Shown here: positions 13,401 to 26,974 of the stretch, piece after piece
Numbering within the stretch: the stretch's first letter is position 1
How the letters are laid out: each line of letters begins with the position of its first letter
Assembly (NCBI GenBank): GCA_013365365.1
Contig: JABVXU010000059.1
Span: 124,001 to 188,000, forward strand
Direction: 5' to 3'
Origin: Cruorifilaria tuberocauda
Lineage: Eukaryota > Nematoda > Chromadorea > Rhabditida > Onchocercidae
Length of the DNA stretch: 64,000 nucleotides
Program-made: the position numbers and the translations under genes
Notes under the pieces: model-generated
Database searches by the model: none
What the model was told of the DNA's origin: nothing
What the model saw: only the letters and a program-made list of their open reading frames with translations

Positions 13401-14911
13401 AATGTCTTCACTATCACGAATTTGCATTTTAATATTTTCCAAATGAATACATTTGAATTTCGTAAATGATTTTTTAAGTATAAAAGAATGCTTAAATTTA
13501 TGGAATAAAAAAAAAGAAAGAAGCGAACTTCTGATAAAGTGAATTCATATTCTCGAGTTGTGGCTGTCCCAATGTTGGTGATGCTCCTGGTCCAGATCGA
13601 CCTAGAGAACTTTTCAACGCATTTTCCTTCGCTTTATTGGTTCCTGCAGCTGCAACAGCAGCAAATGATATCGGTCCAGAAGTTGATGTTATTGAGCTCA
13701 TTCCGGCGACTGTATTCACCGCAGGAGTTGTAGCAATTGGTGGTGTCATGCTTCGTGAAAATACTAATGTACCATGCTGCTTCTGAAAGAATGAAGATAT
13801 TTCTCAACATTAGTAAAGAACTATGACCTTTCTACAGTAATACCAACAAGCCATACCCATTCCGTATCTTCAGCATTGTCATCAACAGCAGCTGCGCTTG
13901 AATTTGTCCACTCTTTACTAGGATCCACCTTCAGTGCCTGTGAATTATCCCAAACGTTACTTCCCATATTGCTGCCAAGCTGTCCCTGAGATGACGAGTG
14001 CTGATATCCACCTCGATACTGACCTCGACCACCGCCACGTCCACCTCGATAACCACTGCGTCCTCGCTCTGTACCTCGTCCTCGTCCATATCCTTGCAAA
14101 GGCATATTTTTACATGCTTAGTGTTTAGAGTTGTTCGGCATGATCCAGTCAAAAAAAACTCCACAAAGAGCTAAGATCAATTAACATATTTCATATTTTC
14201 ATTACAAAATTTATTTCTTCAAACCAAACAAATTAAGTTTGGATTTGAATACACAATTCTAACATTTTGTTTCAACTATTATCAACGCGCGCTGAACACG
14301 TTAAAGATTAGTAGGCAAAGTATCGAAGAAACCAAATGTTACCGAAATTATTCGATGATCTTGTATTGTTAATTCGGTTCCTATGAGAAGAATTCAATTC
14401 TTCATGTTTTGATTCCTCCGCTTCGGCTCGTTTCGCTCGCCTGCTTTTCTGTTCCTTCCAGACATTTTCATCTGGATAATTGTCCTCCAAAATGGCATTT
14501 ACAGCTTCCTGCACGTCGTTATTATTATCGTACAGCGCAATTTCAGCTTGGCTCACGGTACATCTTGTCGTTTCCACTACCTAAAATTTGCTCATCTAAT
14601 ATTTGAATTTTAACCACAGTTCTGGTTAAATTTCATGAAAAATAGGTTGGAACGGTTCGTTACCCAAAACAATGTTTCATATAATGATAATCTTAAAAAA
14701 TTACATTACAGTGAGTATGGAGATACGAAATCAGTTCCCAACTCATTAAATAAATTTTTCAAGTTATCATAATTTTTACTTTTTTCACAAGTTTCTGTAT
14801 GTTCGCACGATCGTCGTCTGTTATGGACAAATCCTGCGTCAATCTCGCAAGCCGTAACTGATCTTGCGTGGCACGAATTTTCTGATCACCTACTTCACCT
14901 TTGCCGCCCAT
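10458..14911 (-). CDS. pqn-59: UBAP2L / Lingerer homologue (PQN-59 type), UBA and RGG domains
   Basis: RNA-granule-associated ubiquitin-binding protein. Twelve exons 5'->3': 14911-14780, 14580-14343, 14116-13857, 13782-13529, 13143-12630, 12343-12254, 12027-11851, 11697-11568, 11472-11318, 11245-11045, 10928-10770, 10649-10458; all phases close to 833 aa. Residues 14-75 form a UBA domain starting TQDQLRLARLTQD and containing NNDVQEAVNAILED, matching the UBAP2L/Lingerer UBA. Exon 3 is an RGG box (GRGRGTERGRSGYRGGRGGG), as in UBAP2L. The rest is low-complexity Ser/Gln/Pro/Ala sequence with QTPHTLYTTTQLPYANYPYL, like the UBAP2L tyrosine-rich C-terminal part, and it ends GGGPQHWSAS. In C. elegans the orthologue, PQN-59, is linked to stress granules and microRNA pathways (family knowledge). 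Confidence 0.9.
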
Positions 14912-16283
14912 TTTCTATCAAATTTAGCAACTGGGAATCAAATCTGAAACGACTTATTTACAATTATATTATCTATATTTTTGGAAATTGCCAAAATTAT
15001 AATATAAAGAGAAAAAAATCTTTCAAATTTCAGAAATTGAGATCTTCAATTCGCCGATGAAAATAACTTGACACTACTTAACCACCACTCACTACATACT
15101 GATACATTCCTCATATTTCTCCGCTGTAATAGTGAAAATGTTGCCTCTTAAATCTTATGAGAAGCTCTCAAACCCGACAAACACAAAAGCTAGTACTTAA
15201 ACCCAACTTTAAAATAAATACCATTAACAAATGGAAAAAAGAAAGTTTATGAACTGTAAAAATTGCACAGTCTACATGTTCACTCGTTATGGGTGATGTT
15301 GGATTGCGCCCGCATGTTTATACGTAACTTATAAGCACACACATGTGGGAAAATCTCGCCAAACCCAGAGTGACAACCTACCTCAACCCACGTCAAATAC
15401 GCAACTGTCCGCCTGTCTCTTAATCCCATACTGAAATATACCTCAATGGTACAAAGGAAATCATTTCAAGACCAGCTCTATTCTGAAACAGCTTCTTTCC
15501 CATTGATGCAGCATTAAAATACGGTCCACTTTAGATGTTTACATGTGATACATGTGTGACGGTACATGTGATATTAATAAAGATTGTTTTATACCATAGT
15601 ATGACTAATACTAAGTTTACAATTGATACTTCCATCAGTAACTTGTCATAAATTAAAGATTTGATACTAATTTGTAAGTTAAAAAGTTAAATTATTTTAA
15701 ATAAAGCACTCACTCATTAACAATTTTGTTAACTGAATGAAATTTAAGATTTGAACGGAATTAGGAATTTCTGAATTTTTCTAAAAACTTTGTAATGCTA
15801 TTAAATTTGAATTGATGAAGTTATTCTGTTTTATCCATTCCTTCGTTTATTTTTCCAGTCTATGCGCATTCTGGAGACCTGATTCCTTTTATCAATAGTT
15901 CTTTGTGGGCTATCACATATCCCAGGTAAATGCTGTAACCAATACGCTAAGGATCTGTTAAATTTCTGATTGATTTGAAATCGCAGCATGTTCTTTAATT
16001 TCTTTGGTTGCAATTTGGTGCATATTCTCCCCTTCTCCTTTATAATGCTAGCTCTTCGTGCAAATTATTGTCAAATTTCAACCTGTAAAGATAAAATTTC
16101 ATGGTAATGCTGAAGGTCGATCACTACTAGAATCGATACCAAGCTATTATATGATATTCCGCTTCCAGTTAGTACATACTAACGTTCGTAATGCATTTAA
16201 AGACTGTGTTCAAAAATTTTTCAAAAAATCCAGCGTATAGAAATTTAGAAAGTTGTATCAACATTTCAGGAACAATTCAAAGA
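14912..16283. other. divergent promoter region, UBAP2L (-) and MSH6 (+)
   Basis: About 1.4 kb between divergently transcribed genes. The block 15290-15500 is visibly richer in G+C than its surroundings and may hold the UBAP2L promoter. Minus-strand acceptors near 14944 (GTTTCAG) would serve trans-splicing of UBAP2L. The small open frames here (e.g. 15831-16013 minus) lack support. Confidence 0.45.
16268..16270 (+). promoter_or_regulatory. probable spliced-leader acceptor of MSH6
   Basis: AACATTTCAG followed by G lies 14 bp before the MSH6 ATG with no matching donor or coding frame upstream, the usual look of a nematode trans-splice acceptor. Inferred from sequence only. Confidence 0.45.
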
Positions 16284-19200
16284 ATGGCTATGAAGAAACA
16301 GGCATCCTTGCTTTCATTTTTCACTAGAAGACCGAATCCAAAAAATGCATTGCAAGATGTAGCCGTCAGAAATCAAGCGGTCTGCAAAATTTAAATCCAT
16401 CAAAATGAAAATCTTATTATTCAATAAAAAAATCCATTTAAAAATAAAGTGAATTTATTAAGCTTCAAATAAATAAATAAATAAGAAATACCTCACAAAG
16501 AGGGTTGATTCAAAACTATCGATTCATATTTTGGTTACTTTTAGCTTCTTACCCTTTCAGTTTCCTACCATTACGCTTTCTTTTTTTTCATTGATTCAAA
16601 GGTTATCACGCCTTTCTGGGAATTTATATTTGCTTTCACTTGTTAGAGATGTCAGAATAAAAACAACTAGAGTATTGAGAGACAAATAAGCTTGATCATT
16701 ATTTTCCATGGAAATGATTAGCAGAAATTACATTTAGTCAGCAGTCAGAAAACGAAAGATCAATAGAATGATCTGTGAAAATATACTCAAATTATCACTT
16801 GTTCAACATTTTTTGATTAAGAGTGAAAATTAATATCACATATTTTTCAAATGTTTCAGTTGCAATGTAGTTAATTTATTATTTTGAAATTTTAAAAACT
16901 TGAAAAATTTTTTTCCAGACCGATTTGAAGCGAACCACTCCCTCCAACGTTTCGACAGTACAAAAGAATATTAAAGAGGAGAATAATACCCGAATCGAAG
17001 AAGATAACATTAAAAGTGCTTTATATATTTAAAATATAGCATAAGAGTTATGATTAAATTTGGTTCACCATGAATTTTCACATAATTCAAGCCATCTGCG
17101 TAAAGCGCAGGGAATCATCCCACGCAGACCTTAAAAACTATAAAATCCGATGAATATTAATATGATCAAGATTTTTTTGAAGTAGATAATTATTCATCGC
17201 GTAAAGCTGTGGAAAATGTTTTGAAATTTACGATTTTTTGGCTAATATTTTTCACAACTAAATTTTTACAGTCTGTACACAAAGATTAAACTGAAAAGAT
17301 TAAATTAAAAAATCAAACTGAAAAATTAGGTTTTTGAAGTTTAAAATGGGAAAGTCCAATTCTTACTGAATTCATTTATTAAGGCCCTCATACGAAGCGA
17401 CCATCAAATGAAGAACTCTCACCAGTAAAAAAGATGGGCACGAAACGTTGCCGCGTCGTGGTTTCATCAGATTCCGAAGATGATGATGTTGAAATGGTAG
17501 ACGTGAGAAAAAAAGAGGAAGATATGGAGCTAAGTCCAGGATATAAATTAGTAAGGAACGGTTTTCTATCCCAGTTTAATAGTAACCAAATGATTTGTGA
17601 AATTTGGTCGATTTATGTACTGATATTGAACAACGGATGAAAATTTTTGAATAAATGAAAAATAAATTTAATCTAAAAACATTATTAGATGTCGAAAATT
17701 TGATCTTAAATCACTTAGTAACTTTACACTTGGCTCGAAGTTATTGGAGTTCCATATATTTGTTTTATAGTAGGGTAGTTCAGCTGAAGTTGCTTTTTTT
17801 CAGAAGTTATCTCACCGTGAAAATACTTCTTCGGAGACTTCATTGGTGAGCGATTCCAAATCTTCAAAGCCTGTTATAAGTGAGATGGCCATCTCATTTA
17901 TCAATTCATTCCGCGTTACAGAGCAAGTCTGTACTTAATCATCAATTTCATTCTTTTTAATTAGCATATAATATTTTGCACATTTATTTTCAAATTAAAA
18001 CTAAATATTCGTTGATTTAATCATTTAAAAAATTTCCCGAGTGAATTTCGTACCATTCTGTAGTTCTTGTTTTCAGATGGACATTCAGGATCTTTAGATA
18101 TGAACTTCAGATATTCAGTAATTTCCAGTTTAAAACCTAAGGTATTTACTGGGCATTAATTGCAATAAATTTTTTAATTAATTAATGCAAATCTAGGATT
18201 CATCTACAACGACATCAAAACTTGATCGTTCTACTGATAGGAGTATAGTGGATGAAAGCGCATCTACTGCATGTTTGGCTACTGTACCTGATATTGAAAC
18301 TGTGCGATTTCCTCATTTAGACTTTGACTTTCTTCAACCAGACCGCATTCGCGATGCCGATAAACGTTTACGCAGTCATCCAGATTATTGTTCACGTACT
18401 CTGTATGTGCCAGAATTGTTCATGAAAAAGCAAACACCTGGTATGAGTTGTTATTTCGAAATGTTAATCGAGCTCTAAAATTTGTAATTTAATGAATTGA
18501 TAGCAGTAATGATGTATAGATTTAGTTTGTGCCAAATTTTATTTTTTCTAGATGATAATCTTATTGTAAATTCACAATTTTGGGAATATTTTTTAGGACA
18601 TCGACAATGGTGGGCGGCTAAATCGGCTTACTTCGATACAGTATTGTTTTTCAAAGTTGGAAAGTTTTACGAAATGTATCATATGGATGCTGTTATTGGC
18701 GTCGAAAATTTAAACCTCAATTACATGAGGGTCAGTCAAGTTTAGCTTATCTTAATAATTACTTGTTTGTTCCTCTCTAGGTTATTTTTAATGAAAGCTG
18801 AATTTCTAAGATCGGATTTCTTTAGGGTAGTTTTGCGCACTGTGGATTTCCAGAAGTAGCTTACGGTCGCTTTGCTGATCAGCTGGTTAATCGAGGGTAT
18901 AAAGTTGCCCGCGTAGAGCAGACTGAAACGCCAATGCAATTAGAAAACCGAAATAAAATCGAGAAAGCTAATGACAAAGTTGTGAAGAGGTGTTATTCAA
19001 CATATGTGTTTCGCCGTTGCAGATCATGACATGCTCTTAACTTGTTAAAAAAATGGACAATTTAAGATATCAATATCTTTTATTTAATTTATTTTTCACT
19101 GTATTAATTCTTTGAGCTTGTAGCTATATATAATGTTAATTCTTGTTTTTTATATAAGATCTTAATCGCTTCTTTATTTTTGAATAAATTAGTCAAATTA

Positions 19201-22200
19201 TGTTTAGAAAGTCTAAACTTCTCATAGTGTTTTTTTTAATGTAAAATATTTCAGGGAAGTTTGCAATATTACTACTCCAGGCACACGAACATACGGAGTA
19301 CTTGATGGAAATGACGAACAAAATATTGTAGATGTGATGGACTCAACAGCACATTATTTGTATGCTGTTGCTGAAAGGGTATTTGAATTTTGACAGCAAT
19401 TTTCCATTATTTTGGTTGAACATATTATTAGATAGCATAAATGTTTGTTTCAGGGTACAGAAAGTGTAGAATATGGTGTCTGCTTCGTCGATACAACCGT
19501 CGGTCGATTCTATGTATATTTTTCTTGTTTGGGGAAATCTTTTTGAAAATATTCGAAAATGTTCTAGAAAATATGATATATTTTCAAAACGGCATCTTTT
19601 TTGGATATTTAATTTTTTGTGCTTTTACGAAAACCATTTCAGATCGGCTGTCTCTCAGATGGCAGTAGTCGTTCTGCTCTAAGGACATTATTCTCTCATT
19701 ATCAGCCAGCTCAGGTTTGTTGCTAACCGAAATGAACAATTATTTTTTAATTCCAATTTTGTTTCACTAAGATTTTGTAGATTTTGTATGAACGTGGACG
19801 AGTTTCGGCATCGACAATGGCTGTGTATAATAGTACTGTGAGTGCTGTACCCAAAGAAGCATTATTTCCGAAGAAAGAATTTTTAACATCTGAGAACACT
19901 TTGAAGTTGGTACGAATTCAATGTAGAGGAAAAATTCAATCTAAATTCGTTTAAATATACTTGCGTATATTTCTTGCGTTCTTTTTCAAAAGAAAGCAAC
20001 GTGTTTATGTCATTTTCAAAATAATGTAGTTTGCTCACTTTTGCTTACGTCAGTTAAATATTATTGAGTGTATTTATTTCAGCTGGCAAGCGATAAATAT
20101 TTTGGCAAATTATATGATAAGTGGCCTGTAGTTGTACTAGATATGATGGACAGAGATAGTCTTATCCCGAAGTGTAATCCTACGTATGATGCATGCATTT
20201 CAGCCTTAGGGGCTGTTATTTGGTTCGTCCACTCAGTATTTGATTCTGTATTATAGCCGACTTTATTGAAATTCACTGAGATTTGCTTTTCACGAATTTT
20301 CTTGATGTAAAACTTCATGAAAAGCATTAAATTTATTTGAGTTGAAAAATTTCTGCGGAACATTTCCAAGTACACTTCAAATTTCAGGTATTTAAAGAGA
20401 TGCTTTATTGATGTTGATATGATTTCAATGCGAAGATTTGAGCAATATAAACCAATGAACCTCACAGGACCTCTTTCCCAAGATAAAGTAAATTTTGTGC
20501 TTCATTTCCTTTTCGATTGGTTATGCCGAGCTTTCATCGTCACATGATTTCTGACCTTTTTTCTCTTCTTTCTTTGTAATTATGGTTAAAAACACAAAAT
20601 CTCTATACATGTAATAATGGTCGTTGTGATTAGTACTAATGCGGAATCCGAATTTCTTTAAGGATCAAGCAGAATGTGATCAACAGTATTGGAATGGACG
20701 CCGTCTTATTTTAGATAGTCTTGCTTTGAAACATCTGAATATCATACCACCTATGGGTTCTGCTAAGAAATTTTCACCACGCGATCCAGTTACTGCAAAA
20801 TATACACTTTATAATGTTATTAATAAATGTCTCACTCCGGCAGGTATAATTTATTGACACTATTAGAATAGTCCTGAAAGTTTTTTGACGAAAGTCTTCC
20901 TATTGTTGACTTTTAAAACCGCGTTCTTTTCATCCACCGTTTTTTAAAACAATTCAGAACTTGACTCTAAATGGTTTCAGGTAAACGTCTTCTTCGGCAG
21001 TGGGTTTGTGCTCCTGTTTGCGATCGGGAGATTCTGTGTTCGCGGCAAGATGCAATAGAATGGCTTTCTGAATCGAGATTGAAGGGATTTATTGATAAAG
21101 CCGTGGAGCGGTTACGTAAAATACCTGACCTAGAACGCTTAGTTCAAAAGTAAGTTTTGTTGTCGAAGGTTCAGTACATTTACATGTATATTTAGAGCTT
21201 TGCTTATTGAAGCATACATTTTCTTTTTTTCAGAATACACACGTTAGGATTAAAATACCGTGCAGAGGAGCATCCTGATAGCCGAGCGCAAATGTTTGAA
21301 ACTGTGCGTTACAATAAGCGAAAAATTCGAGATTTAGTCCGGACTTTGGAAGGTTTCGAGCGTATTCAGAATCTTCATCTAGAATTTATGGAAAATTTTG
21401 GCGAAAGTCAGAAAACAGTGTGTGTGATTTGGTTTATTCACTTCATCTAGTGTTATTATAAATGACAAAAAATTTTGCCGAAACGCTTAATATAAAAATT
21501 ATTTTAAGTAAGACTTTCCTGAAAAGTTCGATTTTGAGATTCAAAAATCGATTTTGAATTATGAAAAGTAGCTACAGTGTATATACAAGAAGTGTGATAG
21601 TTTATTTTTTTCAGTTTTTTTGATTTGAATTTCATTCAAAGTTGATTTCGAAGGTCTTGTTGATTTCAACATAATTAGATTGCTTCGTGATAGAAGCAGG
21701 AATTAATAATATTTTATTTAATTTGAGAAAACCTTCTGTTAAACCAAAGTTGTTATAGCCCTTCATTGTTGGAACGATGCTTTGGATATCGATTTCCTGA
21801 CATCTCAGATGATTTGAAACATTTTAAAGTAATTTATCTTCTTTAGTTACTAAAATCGTAGTTTTTAGAAACAATTTATCATTGTTCTTTTTAATTTGCT
21901 ACTCTTTAGCTCTGGAAATTGAGGTATCTCATGAACTGTCTTCTATGAAAAATTTCTTATTAATTCTTTGCTTGTGCTTGTTGGATTTAATTATTTAGTC
22001 ATCTTAAATTCATATTGAGCACATCTCTTCCGGAGCACAGTGTTTCCTGTTAAGATATTAGGAATCGAAGTATTTTTTTTAGAGATGACTGGAAACTCTG
22101 GCAGCCTAGTAGTTCCGTTACTTTTTTAATCGATTCTGATCTCATTTCACTTGCATGATCCTAGTGCTTAGGCCTTATTTTTTAACATGTAGAAGATCAA

Positions 22201-25200
22201 GTTACTGTACGAAATGTTTGCTTACGCTTGTGTTTTAGGGTTATTTTGAGCTTGTTATCAATTAATCATTATCGATCGTGGCGTAAACATTTTTGAATTT
22301 GAAAAATAAATGAAGTCGATCAACTTGCTTATTGGCTAAATATGATACTTGCAGAATGCATTTAATCATGATAAAGCACAAGAAGAAGGCATTATTGTGC
22401 CAGAAAAAGGTGTAATTAAGGAATACGACGATGCAATTCGTAATGTAAAGGAATGCATTCATGAACTGGATACGTATTTAAATGTCATCAGAAAGCAACT
22501 GCACTGTTCAGTAAGTTTATTGCTTCACATGAATAATCAGAAATTATAGATGAATGACCACAATTTAAGGTGTTCGAATCATTTATTCCCTTTTCTTACC
22601 ATTATTAAAGTTTTAAAGATTTTCTAGAATATCAATTTCTTTGGAAGCGGTCGTTCCCGTTACCAACTTGAAATACCAGAAGCGATAGCTATGAATTTGG
22701 ACCATGAATTTGAGCTTAAATCCTCTCGAAAGGTAAGATAATATTAATTAAATTATGTTTTGTTGTTTTTTCATTCAATCTATTTGGTATCATTTTTTGG
22801 AATAGGGTTATAAACGGATGGTAACGAGTGAACTGGTGAACTTAGTTAAAAATTTGGACGAAGCTGAAAATCAACTTGATGTCGTGCAGCGTGACATTAT
22901 GAGACATGTTTTCGCTGATTTTGGCGACAGGTTAGTGAAGTTTCCAAATAGATGATGTCATTCAATTTTTTTGGAATACAGAAATAGCGAATGTAAGATA
23001 AAAATAAAATCTTTCGATACGCTTTATAACAATTGAAATAATACATTTATTTCAATGCTTGTTAACTTGGAATCTGCAATGCTTAAAACAATCTAAAGTA
23101 TTTTGTAAACGATTTGGTATATATTAGTATTAATAAAGACATGAATATAAATTATGCATCAACATAGAATTATACCATAACAGTAAAAAGTATTGTTAAT
23201 TATTTATTAAAGACTAATGAAACGTCTTATGTCTGGTAGACATAGTGCGTTCTCTTTTTGTTGCTCATTCCTATAATCTCTGATTATAATGATAGTAATC
23301 TTAAGCTTAACTAACGCTTAATATCTTTGATGATAACTTTGAACGTTGGTTACTGGAAATTTATTAACCATAAAAGTTGGATTTATCAGAAAATCCAGTT
23401 CCAAAAATTTTAACTAAAAATGTTGAAATAATAGAAAAATCGAAATAGCTAAATTGATAATTAACGCATTTGAAGGTCTACGAAATGGACAATGGTTGTT
23501 GAACGAATGGCTACGTTTGATGTGCTTCTTTCTTTAACTCGTTATGGTCAAGATTGCGGCCTAAATATATGTCGTCCTCAGTTTATTTATGATAGTAAGC
23601 TGGTATAAGTTTATTTATTTGTGATTTGTGATTTACAAATTTATCCATTCAAACGTTTGTAACATTTATAAATAATTGAAATCTAATTTTAATTCATTTG
23701 AAAAACTTTCATTGTACTGAATAGTTATATAGCTATGTTCATTGTAATAGTTTTTTAATTAATCGATTATACTTTCAGCCCGTATTAGAAATCAAATCCG
23801 GATATCATCCATCGCTTGCTGCAATAACTGCTTCAGGCAGCAATTTCACATATATACCAAACAGTGTATTACTAGGAGGAAGTGAGTCATCAACAATTCT
23901 GCTAACAGGTCCAAATATGGGTGGAAAATCGACATTAATGCGCCAAGTTGGTGTGCTGGTTGTGCTTGCTCAAATAGTGAGTCCTTTCCCTTAACTATAG
24001 AAAAGTGGACTACTTCAGTTATTCAACAATATTGTAACCTCTATCTAATATAGTATTTGTATGATCAAGACATGAATAAAAAGAATTGCTCAATCTTCCA
24101 TCAAATAGTTATATAGTGCTCATTTATTTCTTCCTGATGATACGAAAGTAGCTCTACATCAGCTATGGAGGGTGGACAAACCTACAATATGATTAAAAAC
24201 TGACTTTTTAGTCAGTAAATCGTATGATCGTGTTCAGTATTTTCTGTTCAATTTTTTATTTTTTCAATTCTTGCTATTTCCCTGTCTAAAAATTCTTAGG
24301 TTTTTAGCAGCTGATGGCGGGAATAGTTCCAAAGATTCTAAGTATTATTTTGTTTCAGTTTGGACTAATACTTCACTCAACTTCCCAATTTTAATTAAAT
24401 TAAATCGAAATTTTAAAGTTGAGTTATTATGCCTTTTCATTGTTCAATAGGTACCGAATTATCACATTGTAGGGTAGCTTTGTTCCTGCGGATGAAATGA
24501 AATTGTCACCGGTTGATCGAATTTTTACAAGGATGGGTGCGGGTGATCGAATTACTGCAGGTCGACTTTCATTCGCTGTTTCTGTTAGTTCAGAATATAT
24601 TTGTAAGTCTATTTAAAACAGTATTTCAGGCCAATCTACTTTCTATGTTGAATTATATGAAACGAATTTGATTTTACGAAATGCAACCAGACATTCCCTT
24701 GTGATAATGGACGAACTAGGTAGAGGGACAAGGTAACATTTCATTTGCATTTATTTACGCTTATAGCGATAACAGTTAATATTTATATTCAGTCCTTTGG
24801 CTAGTCGAGATTTTATTTGTTAATTTACAAAGTTTTAGGATTTTTTTCACTTGCTTTCCAGTTATGATATACACTTTTGTTTCTGCTCCCTTAAAATTAA
24901 AAATATTAAAGAGTTTAGTACAGACTCTCACATTTTTAAAGCGTTTTCATAATGGAAACAATATTATAATTTTTAGAAAACTAATTTTATTTAAAGTTTC
25001 AAAATGAATATTGTTTTAGCACTCATGATGGCACCGCTATTGCATATGCGGTGTTACTGGATGTAGCAACTCGGTTGAATTGTCGTACCTTTTTTTCCAC
25101 TCATTATCACAGTTTGTGTAAAGCAGTTGAAAATCTTGACAACATCAAAACAGCACATATGGTTAGTTTTCCATTGCGAAATAGTGATAATGAAAGTACC

Positions 25201-26016
25201 ACTGAAGCTTTAAATTGAATTAACATATTCCATACTACAATCATTACAAATGACGTAAATTATCATGATTCCCAAACATTATTTACCTGGAAAGATCCTG
25301 ATATCTGAGCTGAATTTTATCCTAATGCAGCTATTGCAATATTTAAACCATATAAAATGTTATAATTTCTTATCATAATTTTAGTTTCATCTCAGTGAAT
25401 CTATCTCTAAACTTTAATTCTTCTCATTCCATTTATCCAGGATGTAATGGGAAGTAATTTTTTAGAAAAATTTTGTAAATGGGTAATAATGTGTCGTTTC
25501 ATCATCTTAATTTGATCTATAAGGTATTTAACGGATTCACCAATGCCTGCATTTTCGTAGCAATTTCGTTCGATATTTTCCTTGTCAAAAACTTAAATTT
25601 GAATTTGAACATTTTTTAGGCTTGCGTTGTTGAAAATGAAAATGCCGAAGATCCAATCATGGAAAATGTTACCTTTTTGTACACGCTAACTGGTGGGATA
25701 TGTCCAAAATCTTATGGATTCTTTGCTGCAAAAATTTCTGGACTCAAGGAAGAAGTAGTTGAAGTTTCTAATATTTTGCAATGAAGATTTCATTTTAGGT
25801 GAAATCCGAATAAAGACGCAACGTTTATGCTTGAACAAGGTATCATTTAAGTATAAGTTGCAGGTTATTCGAGCTGCATTTGTTGCTTCGCGGCGTCTTG
25901 ATGGAGGAAAAACACAAAAGGAACGTATGGCGGAATTACGACGACTTGCACTGAGTGAGAAATGCAGTGCAACACAACTTAGGGAAATAATTAATTCATT
26001 GCTAATTTCATCATGA
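16284..26016 (+). CDS. msh-6: DNA mismatch repair protein MSH6
   Basis: MutS-alpha subunit recognising mismatches with MSH2. 28 exons: 16284-16358, 16919-17015, 17384-17550, 17804-17879, 18077-18141, 18197-18440, 18597-18730, 18826-18989, 19255-19378, 19454-19513, 19643-19714, 19781-19909, 20083-20222, 20388-20487, 20663-20843, 20981-21149, 21234-21431, 21759-21828, 22355-22510, 22628-22732, 22806-22930, 23476-23602, 23779-23976, 24473-24560, 24630-24732, 25020-25161, 25620-25754, 25864-26016; phases close to 1,198 aa. N-terminal PCNA-binding PIP box QASLLSFF (6-13); no PWWP domain seen, then an acidic disordered linker. Mismatch-wedge Phe-x-Glu in [12 protein letters not shown] (F265, E267). 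Walker [10 protein letters not shown] (970-978), Walker [12 protein letters not shown] (D1049/E1050), then THYHSL. Every catalytic motif is intact. The exon 5 and exon 17/18 boundaries are the least certain. Confidence 0.95.
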
Positions 26017-26974
26017 AAGTTTTTTAAAAGACGAGTGTTTTCACTCGTCCGACTGCCTAATTTGTAGAATTGTATTCGTTCTATTATTTTATCGATATTG
26101 ATTGTAAGGGATGATTTCGTAAATTTATGCATTAAAGGCTTTCTGATTATTATGTACTGCACATTCGGCTAATGTCAATAAAATTGTATTGAGTTGAATC
26201 TCAATGGACACTTTGAAAGCGAATCACTATATTGTTGCTTTGATCTTTCCATCTATATTTTCTCATTGGTCAGGTTATTTGTGATTTATATCTCCTTATC
26301 TTTTCCAGCAACGTGATTTAATGTTTTCTAAGCTTCTGGAAAAGTATACTCAATCATCAGTTTTTTGTTGCTTCTCTATATTGCGTTGTATCGCTTAAGT
26401 TATCTTTATAGTTTATGGATGCTAGGAATTGACATTTCTCGAAGAGTTATATTATGCATATTTCAGTCGTAAATGACTTATTGCTTATTGCTTATGGTAA
26501 TTTTTTTTTTTTGATTATGGGTACACAACATCTTCATGTTGTACTAGCATTGAAATTTGTCCACAGTTAGATTCAAATGTTGATCTCTAGATATTTCATT
26601 ATTTTACTTTTTTGTATTTTCAAAAAACCTCGTATTTGTTTTCTTGAATAAAATGGGTTCATCTTTTTAAGCAGAGCAATTGTTACGTCTGTTTAAGCGG
26701 AGTGTTTTATTGCAATATCCCTTCTACTTCTGTAGAGAGAATTGAAATTTGTAAATAATTCATGCAAATTTTTGATGAAAATCATATGAAATCATGTTAC
26801 ATGAAAATTCAATTTTGCTTTGTTTTCTTTTGTATTTTTTGCTTAATTATACCCATAGAAGCAATGCTTCAAAGTGGGAATTCAAGTTTAAAGTATTATT
26901 TTTAAAAAAAAACTGATCATGTCTGTGTTAATTAAACTTCAAGAGATGCGAAGGTCGCAGTAAACGACGACGAC
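26017..26974 (+). other. MSH6 3'UTR and spacer to BLTP1
   Basis: AATAAA at 26177-26182 is a good poly(A) signal about 160 nt after the MSH6 stop; a second AATAAA occurs near 26647. A candidate trans-splice acceptor (AAGGTCGCAG) lies about 15 bp before the BLTP1 ATG. Minus-strand open frames here overlap the last MSH6 exon and are shadows. Confidence 0.5.

Noticed and set aside
15831..16013. Small minus-strand open frame, basic protein
   Set aside because: No splice signals, no similarity, AT-rich intergenic sequence.
22565..22590. tRNA B-box-like GTTCGAATC
   Set aside because: No matching A box or cloverleaf around it; it lies in an MSH6 intron.
24195..24225. Small palindrome ACTGAC...GTCAGT in an MSH6 intron
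   Set aside because: Short six-base stem, no flanking repeats or target-site duplication, so no transposon call.
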